Of a stretch of DNA of 64,000 nucleotides, positions 18,134 through 25,443 are shown in pieces. Source of the DNA: Eubacteriales bacterium mix99 (GTDB lineage Bacteria > Bacillota > Clostridia > Caldicoprobacterales > DTU083); assembly GCA_038396605.1 (NCBI GenBank), contig CP121690.1, positions 2,326,500 to 2,390,499 of the forward strand, read 5' to 3'. A program made the translations under genes and the position numbers. The first letter of the stretch is position 1. Each line of letters begins with the position of its first letter. Under the pieces are notes generated by a model, which was given only the letters and a program-made list of their open reading frames with translations, did no database searches and was not told the origin of the DNA.

Positions 18134-19180
18134 ATGAAGAAGACAGTAGCGATTTTATTTGGCGGAAATTCCACGGAATATGAAGTATCGTTGCAGTCCG
18201 CCGGTTCGGTCATTGAGAATCTGGATCCGGAGAAATATCATATCCTGCTGCTTGGCATTACCCGTCAGGGAAAGTGGCTGAAATACGATGGGGAAGTGGA
18301 ACCAATCCGGCAGGATACCTGGTGGCAGCACCCATCCTGTGTCCCGGTTATCTTTTTGCCGGGTTGGGGAAATCATGGAATATTGGTGCAGGAGGAAGGA
18401 AAATGCAAAAGAATCCAGGTCGATGTGGCGTTTCCTGTTCTGCATGGGAAAAACGGTGAGGATGGTACGGTGCAGGGTTTGCTGAAACTGATGGGGATCC
18501 CCTGTGCCGGATGCGGCATCCTCAGTTCTGCTCTTTGTATGGACAAGGACATGGCTCACCGGCTGGTTCGGCTGGCAGGGATCCGGACGCCGGATTCCGT
18601 TGTTCTGCATTCCCAGCTGCCGGATGCGGAGCTGCGGGAACAGACATCAGGGCTTTCTTATCCTGTTTTTGTAAAGCCGGTCAATTCCGGTTCCTCTTTC
18701 GGCATTTCCCGGGTTTCCGATGGGAAAGGGCTGTTGGATGCGGTGAAAGGAGCCTTTCAATACGACGGCAAAGTGATCATCGAAGAAGCCATTCCCGGTT
18801 TTGAGGTTGGCTGTGCCGTTTTGGATACGGATCCCCTTACCATAGGGGAAGTCGATGAAATTGAGCTGTCCCGGGGTTTTTTTGATTATACGGAAAAGTA
18901 TACACTGAAAACTTCAAAGATCCATATGCCTGCCAGAATCGATGCGGATATGGCGAAGCGGGTGAAACAGGCAGCGGCGGTTGTTTACCGGACTCTGGGC
19001 TGTTCCGGTTTTGCAAGAGTTGATTTTTTCCTGACTCCCCAAAATGAAATTGTATTCAATGAAGTAAACACGATTCCCGGTTTTACCACCCATAGCCGAT
19101 ATCCTAATATGCTGAAAGGAATTGGGATTCCATTCGGACAGATGATGGATGAGATGATTCGATTGGCGGTGGAGTCATGA
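18134..19180 (+). CDS. vanG: D-alanine--D-serine ligase, VanG type
   Basis: The 348-residue ligase makes a D-Ala-D-Ser dipeptide that replaces D-Ala-D-Ala in peptidoglycan precursors and lowers vancomycin affinity. It matches VanG closely: IFGGNSTEYEVSLQSA-like start (about 9-23), VAFPVLHGKNGEDGT, CMDKDMAHKLV-like CMDKDMAHRLV, and the omega-loop stretch VDEIELSRGFFDYTEKYTL. FFDYTEKY in that loop is typical of D-Ser ligases, whereas D-Lac ligases have a different loop. The C-terminal NEVNTIPGFTTHSRYP is intact. Downstream vanXY overlaps by four bases. Function as a resistance determinant in this host is not shown by sequence. Confidence 0.92.
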   Translation: MKKTVAILFGGNSTEYEVSLQSAGSVIENLDPEKYHILLLGITRQGKWLKYDGEVEPIRQDTWWQHPSCVPVIFLPGWGNHGILVQEEGKCKRIQVDVAFPVLHGKNGEDGTVQGLLKLMGIPCAGCGILSSALCMDKDMAHRLVRLAGIRTPDSVVLHSQLPDAELREQTSGLSYPVFVKPVNSGSSFGISRVSDGKGLLDAVKGAFQYDGKVIIEEAIPGFEVGCAVLDTDPLTIGEVDEIELSRGFFDYTEKYTLKTSKIHMPARIDADMAKRVKQAAAVVYRTLGCSGFARVDFFLTPQNEIVFNEVNTIPGFTTHSRYPNMLKGIGIPFGQMMDEMIRLAVES

Positions 19181-20010
19181 AAACATTTCAATTTGGTGAG
19201 AGTTATATTTCAAGTGGAAATCTGATACTGGTCAACCCGTCCCATCCCCTTCCGGACAAAAAGAAAATGGATCGTTTGACATTCCTGGATTCTTCCTTTT
19301 CCTGTCAGGGGCAATCCGCATCCGACGGGGAAGAGATCTGTGCAACGGCAGAATCCGACAGGGCCGGCTCTGTTGCCATGGAAAGCCAGGCGGCAGAAAT
19401 GCTTCTGGAGGTAATGATGCAATTGAATGCAGGGGATAGAATCCTTCCGGTCAGTGGCTATCGGACTTTACAGGAACAACAGATGATCTATGCAGATTCC
19501 CTGCGGGAAAACGGCGCAGAATATACCGGCAGATATGTTGCCATTCCGGGATGCAGCGAGCACCAGACAGGATTGGCCATCGATCTTGCTGAGAACCGGG
19601 AGGAAATCGACTTTATCTGCCCGGATTTTCCGGATGCCGGAATCTGCAGGCAATTCCGGCAGCTGTCCGCTTCATATGGCTTTATTGAGCGATATCCTGC
19701 CGGCAGGGAACAGATTACGCAGATCGCCTGCGAGCCATGGCATTTTCGCTATGTGGGATATCCTCATTCGGAGATCATAAAGGAAATGAATGATACATTG
19801 GAAGAGTATATCCAGTATCTGAAATGCTTTTGTCCGGATCATCCTTTGGGATTCCAGTGTGGCCGGTATGCATATGAGATTTTCTATGTTCCGGTCCCGC
19901 GGGATCCAGGGCAGCAAGCAGTTGTGGAGATTCCGGACCAGGTCTCCTGTCAGGCTTCCGGCAACAACGAGGACGGCGTTGTGGTAACCTTACGGAGGGA
20001 TGTATTATGA
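19177..20010 (+). CDS. vanXY: VanXY-type D,D-dipeptidase/D,D-carboxypeptidase
   Basis: This 277-residue zinc peptidase removes D-Ala-D-Ala dipeptide and terminal D-Ala so that only D-Ser precursors remain. The VanY/VanX zinc motifs are complete: SEHQTGLAID (His129, Asp136) and EPWHFRYVG (Glu186, His189), with SGYRTLQEQ upstream. There is no signal peptide or membrane helix, consistent with the cytoplasmic VanXY form and not with membrane-bound VanY. About 60 extra residues follow the catalytic domain; their role is unknown. It starts by ATGA overlap with vanG and itself overlaps vanT by four bases. Confidence 0.88.
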   Translation: MKTFQFGESYISSGNLILVNPSHPLPDKKKMDRLTFLDSSFSCQGQSASDGEEICATAESDRAGSVAMESQAAEMLLEVMMQLNAGDRILPVSGYRTLQEQQMIYADSLRENGAEYTGRYVAIPGCSEHQTGLAIDLAENREEIDFICPDFPDAGICRQFRQLSASYGFIERYPAGREQITQIACEPWHFRYVGYPHSEIIKEMNDTLEEYIQYLKCFCPDHPLGFQCGRYAYEIFYVPVPRDPGQQAVVEIPDQVSCQASGNNEDGVVVTLRRDVL

Positions 20011-22307
20011 CGGATACAGGAAACGAATGCGACATGGATTCCGGATACCGTGCGGAGGACAGAACGAATCCGGGCAAAGTGGAGTATGCCGGCATTGACT
20101 GGTTCCGGCTGATTGCCGCTTTTCTCGTTGTTTCCATTCACACTTCGCCTCTGGCGGACTGGAATCAAACTGCTGATTTTGTTTTCACGCGGATCCTGGC
20201 CCGTGTGGCAGTTCCCTTTTTTCTTATGACTTCCGGATTTTTTCTGTATGTGAAAGAAGGAGACGGGGCACTGCCTTTCGGCAGATTGGCTGCATTCCAG
20301 AAAAAAACCGCTGTTTTATATGCAATGGCGATTTTGCTTTATCTGCCGCTTACTATCTATAACGGGACCGTACAGGAGTGGAAAGTTCTGCCGAATCTTC
20401 TGAAGGACGTTTTTTTTGACGGTACTTTTTATCATTTGTGGTACCTCCCTGCGGCAATCCTCGGTGCCAGCATTGTCTGGCTGCTGCTGAAAAAGGGGAA
20501 TGCCGGTCAGGCAAGCTTCGTTTGTCTGCTCCTGTATCTCATCGGATTGTTTGGAGACAGCTATTATGGCATATCCGAAAAGATCCCATTTTTGAAAGCG
20601 GTTTATCAGTATGTATTCCGGTTCTCCGATTATACGCGCAACGGCTTATTCTATACCCCCATTTTCTTTTTGATGGGTGCGCTGTATGCAAGGCAGGCAA
20701 ACAGGAAGGAAGGAACACAGCGGTTCCGGCAGGTTTCAGGGAAGAAGTGCATTGCCGGGCTTGCACTGTCCTTTTCCCTGATGCTCGTGGAAGGATTGCT
20801 GCTGTATCGTTTTCATCTTCAGCAGCATGATAGTATGTACTTTTTCCTTTTGCCCACCATGTTTTTCCTGTTTCCATGTCTGCTTCTTTTCAACAAGGGA
20901 AAGGATTACCGGTCCCTGCGGGATCTATCCATGATCATTTACCTGATTCATCCTGCGGTTCTTGTTGGCATCCGCGGTTTTGCGAAGGCGGTGGGCCTTG
21001 AGAGCCTGCTGATTGAAAACAGCTTTCTTCATTTCCTGACCGTCGCTCTGGGCTCTTTTATCGTCGCTGCCCTGCTGGTCCGTATCGGAAATCGCCGACG
21101 CGCATCCGCAGATGCCGGTCCCATACACGGAAATCCGGATCGGTTTCCGCAGACAGACGGGCATTTACGTTCTTCCGACAGGGGACGCCGGGACCGGGCG
21201 TGGATGGAGATCTGCCTGTCCAGCCTTCGCCAAAATGTGGAAGCCTTTCGGAAAATCCTTCCTGACGGCTGCCGGATCATGGCCGTCGTAAAGGCAAACG
21301 CCTATGGGCATGGAGCTGAGCAGGTATCTGCTTATCTGAACCGCATCGGCGTGAATACGTTTGCAGTTGCCACCATTGATGAAGGAATCAGCCTTCGCAG
21401 GCAGGGGGTGAACGGAGAGATTCTCATCCTTGGCTATACCCCTGCGGAAAGAGCCTCTGAGTTGTTTCGTTACCGGCTGTCCCAGACTGTGGCGGATGCG
21501 GAGCATGCAATGGAACTGGACCGCTTTGGCAAGCCGCTGCCGGTACATATCAAAGTGAATACCGGTATGAACCGTCTGGGGGAGAGCTTTCGGCATGAAG
21601 AGGAAATCGCCTCTGTCTTTGACTGTAAAAACCTCATCATTGAAGGCATTTTTACTCACCTTTGTGTAGCCGACAGCCGCAGGGAATCCGATATCGATTT
21701 TACCAACCTGCAGATCCGCTGCTTTTATCAGCTTCTGTACCAATTGAAGTCAAAAGGGATTCCTCTCCCCAGGACACATGTGCAGAGCAGCTATGGGGTG
21801 TTGAATTATCCGTCGCTTTCCTGTGACTATGCCCGAATCGGCATCGCACTTTATGGTGTCTTGAGCACGCCGGATCCCCGGACAAAATGTTCCATGGACT
21901 TAAAGCCGGTTTTGGCCCTCAGGTCCAGGGTAACTCTGGTAAGGACCATTGGCCCGGGAGAAGGGGTCAGTTATGGCAGGGAATTTATTGCACAGAAAAA
22001 AACGACGGTTGCCGTAATCTCTGTCGGTTATGCGGATGGTTATCCGCGGGCTCTTTCCGATGGGAAAGGGCAGGTACTGATTCATGGGCAGCGTGCATCG
22101 ATCCTCGGCCGCATTTGCATGGATCAGCTTATGGCGGATGTGACGGGAATCCCGGGTGTGAAAAGGGGAGATGTGGTCACACTGATCGGAAGGGATGGCA
22201 TGGAAGAGATTACAGCGGAAGAAGTGGCGGAAAATGCCGGAACGATCACCAACGAATTGCTCAGCCGGCTGGGAGATCGTCCGGAACGGATTATCCTTGA
22301 TTCATAA
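20007..22307 (+). CDS. vanT: VanT membrane-bound serine/alanine racemase (acyltransferase-3 domain fused to racemase)
   Basis: The 766-residue protein supplies D-serine for the VanG ligase. Residues about 27-350 form a multi-helix membrane domain of the acyltransferase-3 type (IDWFRLIAAFLVVSIHTSP, then RVAVPFFLMTSGFFL), thought to take up or present L-Ser. Residues about 395-766 are an alanine-racemase fold with the PLP lysine in VVKANAYGHG (about 428) and the catalytic tyrosine region ISVGYADGYPRAL. This two-domain architecture is specific to VanT of vanC/E/G-type clusters. It ends the operon; a hairpin terminator follows directly. Confidence 0.92.
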   Translation: MTDTGNECDMDSGYRAEDRTNPGKVEYAGIDWFRLIAAFLVVSIHTSPLADWNQTADFVFTRILARVAVPFFLMTSGFFLYVKEGDGALPFGRLAAFQKKTAVLYAMAILLYLPLTIYNGTVQEWKVLPNLLKDVFFDGTFYHLWYLPAAILGASIVWLLLKKGNAGQASFVCLLLYLIGLFGDSYYGISEKIPFLKAVYQYVFRFSDYTRNGLFYTPIFFLMGALYARQANRKEGTQRFRQVSGKKCIAGLALSFSLMLVEGLLLYRFHLQQHDSMYFFLLPTMFFLFPCLLLFNKGKDYRSLRDLSMIIYLIHPAVLVGIRGFAKAVGLESLLIENSFLHFLTVALGSFIVAALLVRIGNRRRASADAGPIHGNPDRFPQTDGHLRSSDRGRRDRAWMEICLSSLRQNVEAFRKILPDGCRIMAVVKANAYGHGAEQVSAYLNRIGVNTFAVATIDEGISLRRQGVNGEILILGYTPAERASELFRYRLSQTVADAEHAMELDRFGKPLPVHIKVNTGMNRLGESFRHEEEIASVFDCKNLIIEGIFTHLCVADSRRESDIDFTNLQIRCFYQLLYQLKSKGIPLPRTHVQSSYGVLNYPSLSCDYARIGIALYGVLSTPDPRTKCSMDLKPVLALRSRVTLVRTIGPGEGVSYGREFIAQKKTTVAVISVGYADGYPRALSDGKGQVLIHGQRASILGRICMDQLMADVTGIPGVKRGDVVTLIGRDGMEEITAEEVAENAGTITNELLSRLGDRPERIILDS

Positions 22308-22335
22308 AAGGGCATCTCAGAAAAGAGATGCCCTT
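22308..22335. terminator. Bidirectional terminator between vanT and feoB
   Basis: AAGGGCATCTC pairs perfectly with GAGATGCCCTT around AGAAAA. A T-rich run follows on the minus strand, so it suits feoB best, but it also ends vanT. Confidence 0.75.
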
Positions 22336-22394
22336 AAGGTGTATTGCCGTTTGGAAAACAGCCGGATATCCGGAAGAACCAGACTCCGCTGTCA

Positions 22395-24773
22395 TCAAAC
22401 CATTATGAAAAAGATGCCGATTCCCCGTACGATCAAGGCACATAACCATGCGATGACACATTGGCCGATCACAATTGCAGCTGCCCATTTCCCGCCCAGT
22501 TCCCTCTTGATGGAGGCAACAGCTGCGACACAAGGCGTGTACAGCAGACAAAACACAAGCAGTGCAGCCGCAGATACCGGGGAAAGCACGGACAGGAGGA
22601 CTTCCTTGCTTCCAAACAATACCGTAAGAGTGGATACCACACTTTCCTTTGCCATAAAACCGGCAATCAGCGATGTCACAATGCGCCATTCCCCGAATCC
22701 CAGCGGGCGGAAAATGGGGGACAGGAGACCTGCCAGTGCAGCCAGAATGCTGTCCTTTGAGTTCGTAACGACATTCAGCCGAAAGTCGAATGTCTGCAGA
22801 AGCCACACCACGATGGTCGCAACAAAAATAACGGTAAATGCCCTCTCCAGAAAATCCTTTGCCTTGTCCCAGAGAAGACGTACCACATTTTTGGCACCCG
22901 GCATGCGATAATTTGGCAATTCCATTACAAAAGGCACGGCCTCTCCCTGAAACACTGTATTTTTGGTCAGCAGGGCAACAAGGACGGCAACCAGAATTCC
23001 GAGGAAATACAGGCCGGTCATGACAAGACCGCTATGCTTCGGAAAAAAAGTGTTCGTAAAGAATCCGTAAATTGGAAGCTTTGCCGTACAGCTCATGAAA
23101 GGAGTCAGCAGAATGGTCATTTTGCGATCCCGCTCGGAAGGAAGGGTGCGGCTGGCCATGACCCCCGGAACCGTACATCCGAATCCAATCAGCATTGGCA
23201 CAATGCTTCTGCCGGAAAGCCCGATTTTTCGAAGCAATTTGTCCATAACGAAGGCAACCCGAGCCATATAGCCGCTGTCTTCCAGAATGGACAGGAAGAA
23301 AAATAAGGTGACGATAATGGGAATGAAGCTCAGGACACTGCCAACTCCGTTGAAAATTCCGTTAACGATGAGAGATTGCAGGACATTGTTGATATGACCG
23401 GCTGTCAGAGCCGAGTCCACTACTCCGGAGAGCCAGTCAATGCCGGATTCCAGAATGTTTTGCAGAAATGCGCCGATTACATTGAACGTGAGCCAGAATA
23501 TCAGCCCCATAATTCCGACAAAGGCAGGGATTGCGGTATACTTGCCGGTAAGAAAGCGATCGATCTTCCGGCTTCTTTTATGCTCCCTGCTTTCTTTCGG
23601 CTTTACCACTGTTTTGTCACACAATGCCTGAATGAAGGAGAATCGCATATCTGCGATTGCTGCCGCATGGTCCAGCCCACTTTCCTTTTCCATCTGAAGG
23701 ATAATATGATCCAGGGTCTCTTTCTCATTTTGTGTCAGATTCAGGGCTTTGCGAACCGTGGCATCTCCCTCAACCAGTTTGGTTGCGGCAAATCGCAGCG
23801 GGATTCCGGCGGCTTCCGCGTGATCCTCTATCAGATGCATAATGCTGTGCAATGCCCTGTGAACCGCTCCGCCATTTTTGTTTTTGTCACAAAAATCAAT
23901 TCTGCCAGGTTGCTCCTGATATTTTGCAATATGAATTGCATGTTTTATCAGCTCATCGACGCCTTCATCCTTGGATGCAGATATGGGAACAACGGGAATG
24001 CCAAGGGTTTCCTCCATCTCATTGATATCGATGGTGCCGCCGTTGCCCCGTACTTCATCCATCATGTTCAAGGCCAGCACAATTGGTACATTCAGCTCCA
24101 TCAGCTGGAGGGTAAGATACAGATTGCGTTCAATATTGGTGGCATCCACAATGTTTATGATTCCGGTTGGTTTCTGATCGATAATGAATTGTCTGGATAT
24201 CATTTCTTCATTGCTGTATGGTGATAGGGAATAGATTCCCGGCAGATCAGTTACGAGGGTTCCCGGATGGTCTTTGATGGGTCCGTCTTTCTGATCAACG
24301 GTAACGCCGGGGAAATTGCCGACGTGTTGGTTGGCTCCGGTTAACTGGTTGAACAGGGTGGTTTTCCCTGAATTCTGATTTCCTGCCAGGGCAAAGGTGA
24401 GTTTTGTACCCTTTGGCAATGGCTTTTCCTTTGCTTTTACGTGATATTTCCCGCTTTCCCCCAGTCCGGGGTGTACGATACGGTTTCGCTCCAGTGTTGT
24501 TTCATGCTTTACCGCCCAATGCGTTTTCTGTTCCGGAGTTTTTTCCGTTATCCCTATTTTCTGGGCATCGGAAAGACGCAGGGTAAGTTCATAGCCATGA
24601 ATCAATAATTCCATTGGATCGCCCATTGGTGCAAATTTCATAAGCGTCACTTCTGCACCCGGTATGATTCCCATATCCAGGAAATGCTGCCTGAGTGCAC
24701 CTTTCGCGCCTACCGAGGTGATCACTGCTGTTTTTCCGAGCTCCAGATCCCTTAATGTCATAGATCTTTTCAA
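22395..24773 (-). CDS. feoB: Ferrous iron transporter, FeoA-FeoB fusion
   Basis: The 792-residue protein imports Fe(II) across the cytoplasmic membrane. Residues 1-75 are a FeoA (SH3-like) domain normally encoded separately. After a 50-residue linker comes the GTPase domain with G1 AGNQNSGKTT, G3 TDLPGIYSLSPYS and G4 ALNMMDEV, then a long membrane domain with two Gate motifs (for example GCTVPGVMASRTL). TTG 24773 or ATG 24761 could start translation; AAAGGA precedes the first closely. An iron-box-like palindrome and promoter lie upstream. Alternative metals such as Mn cannot be excluded. Confidence 0.93.
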   Translation of the reverse strand: MKRSMTLRDLELGKTAVITSVGAKGALRQHFLDMGIIPGAEVTLMKFAPMGDPMELLIHGYELTLRLSDAQKIGITEKTPEQKTHWAVKHETTLERNRIVHPGLGESGKYHVKAKEKPLPKGTKLTFALAGNQNSGKTTLFNQLTGANQHVGNFPGVTVDQKDGPIKDHPGTLVTDLPGIYSLSPYSNEEMISRQFIIDQKPTGIINIVDATNIERNLYLTLQLMELNVPIVLALNMMDEVRGNGGTIDINEMEETLGIPVVPISASKDEGVDELIKHAIHIAKYQEQPGRIDFCDKNKNGGAVHRALHSIMHLIEDHAEAAGIPLRFAATKLVEGDATVRKALNLTQNEKETLDHIILQMEKESGLDHAAAIADMRFSFIQALCDKTVVKPKESREHKRSRKIDRFLTGKYTAIPAFVGIMGLIFWLTFNVIGAFLQNILESGIDWLSGVVDSALTAGHINNVLQSLIVNGIFNGVGSVLSFIPIIVTLFFFLSILEDSGYMARVAFVMDKLLRKIGLSGRSIVPMLIGFGCTVPGVMASRTLPSERDRKMTILLTPFMSCTAKLPIYGFFTNTFFPKHSGLVMTGLYFLGILVAVLVALLTKNTVFQGEAVPFVMELPNYRMPGAKNVVRLLWDKAKDFLERAFTVIFVATIVVWLLQTFDFRLNVVTNSKDSILAALAGLLSPIFRPLGFGEWRIVTSLIAGFMAKESVVSTLTVLFGSKEVLLSVLSPVSAAALLVFCLLYTPCVAAVASIKRELGGKWAAAIVIGQCVIAWLCALIVRGIGIFFIMV

Positions 24774-24848
24774 GTCCTTTCTCTCAGGCTTCTGTCAATA
24801 TCCTCTTCCTTTTCTCTGCAAGACCCCATATAAGCAAATCTCACATAA

Positions 24849-24864
24849 GTTAGTAATCACTAAC
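24849..24864 (-). promoter_or_regulatory. Iron-box-like palindrome upstream of feoB
   Basis: GTTAGT-AATC-ACTAAC is a 6+4+6 inverted repeat just downstream of the feoB -10. Half-sites of the TTAG/CTAA type are typical of DtxR/IdeR-family iron regulators; Fur boxes look different. Confidence 0.5.
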
Positions 24865-24873
24865 AATATAATT

Positions 24874-24902
24874 ATGCTACGTCTTCCACAGACATTTGTC
24901 AA
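24874..24902 (-). promoter_or_regulatory. Promoter of feoB
   Basis: On the minus strand TTGACA (24902-24897), 17 bases, TAGCAT (24879-24874). The palindrome at 24849-24864 covers the expected start point. Confidence 0.5.
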
Positions 24903-25112
24903 GTATTTTGAGGGCGGCGCGGATTTCCTGTGCCTGTATTTGTAAGAAAGGATAAAGGTTTATGGAAGCAGCTTCTTTTAAAACAAAGCTCAGTATGATT
25001 TGCTGCTGGTATCGTAAATTTCTCCCAGGGCGGTACCATTCGCAGGCGTTTGACCCAGATAACACATCCTGGTCCAAAGAATACAAGGGCAGAAACGGAC
25101 GTTCTGATACAA
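24903..25112. other. Intergenic stretch without a supported gene
   Basis: Between the feoB promoter and the tRNA-Leu terminator I see no convincing gene. A 70-codon frame from ATG 24962 has an AAAGG upstream but no recognisable protein and runs into the tRNA, so it was not called. Confidence 0.5.
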
Positions 25113-25146
25113 GCAAGAAAAGGAGTAGCTTTACTAAAGCTACTCC
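25113..25146 (-). terminator. Terminator of tRNA-Leu(CAA)
   Basis: GGAGTAGCTTT pairs perfectly with AAAGCTACTCC over a three-base loop; on the minus strand TTTTCTT follows. Confidence 0.8.
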
Positions 25147-25152
25147 TCAATA

Positions 25153-25239
25153 TGGTGCCGAAGGCGGGACTTGAACCCGCATGGTATTGCTACCACTGGA
25201 TTTTGAGTCCAGCGCGTCTGCCAATTCCACCACTTCGGC
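25153..25239 (-). tRNA. tRNA-Leu (anticodon CAA)
   Basis: On the minus strand the acceptor GCCGAAG pairs with CTTCGGC, followed by A and an encoded CCA. The anticodon stem CTGGA/TCCAG encloses CTCAAAA, giving CAA at positions 34-36. The long variable arm expected of a leucine tRNA is present, and the T-arm has GGTTCAAGTCC. Confidence 0.95.
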
Positions 25240-25345
25240 GCATCTGTGTAATGATAACATGAAATATGATAACATAATCCATATCGGAATGCAATCTGTT
25301 TTTTTGTTTTCTGTGCGGAAGCCTGTTGGGAAGTTGGGAATGGCA

Positions 25346-25374
25346 TTGAATTCTTCATAAAAATATGTTAAAGT
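25346..25374 (+). promoter_or_regulatory. Possible promoter of polA
   Basis: TTGAAT, 17 bases, TAAAGT, about 70 bases upstream of the polA start. Confidence 0.4.
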
Positions 25375-25443
25375 CAAAGTAAGGGATAGAAGGAAAGGAC
25401 AGCAGAAGGTGTTGGAACAGAAGCAATGGACAGAGGGGACAGA

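Noticed and set aside
24962-25174. Small plus-strand frame between feoB and tRNA-Leu
   Set aside because: Unrecognised, ends inside the tRNA antisense, and has only weak initiation signals.
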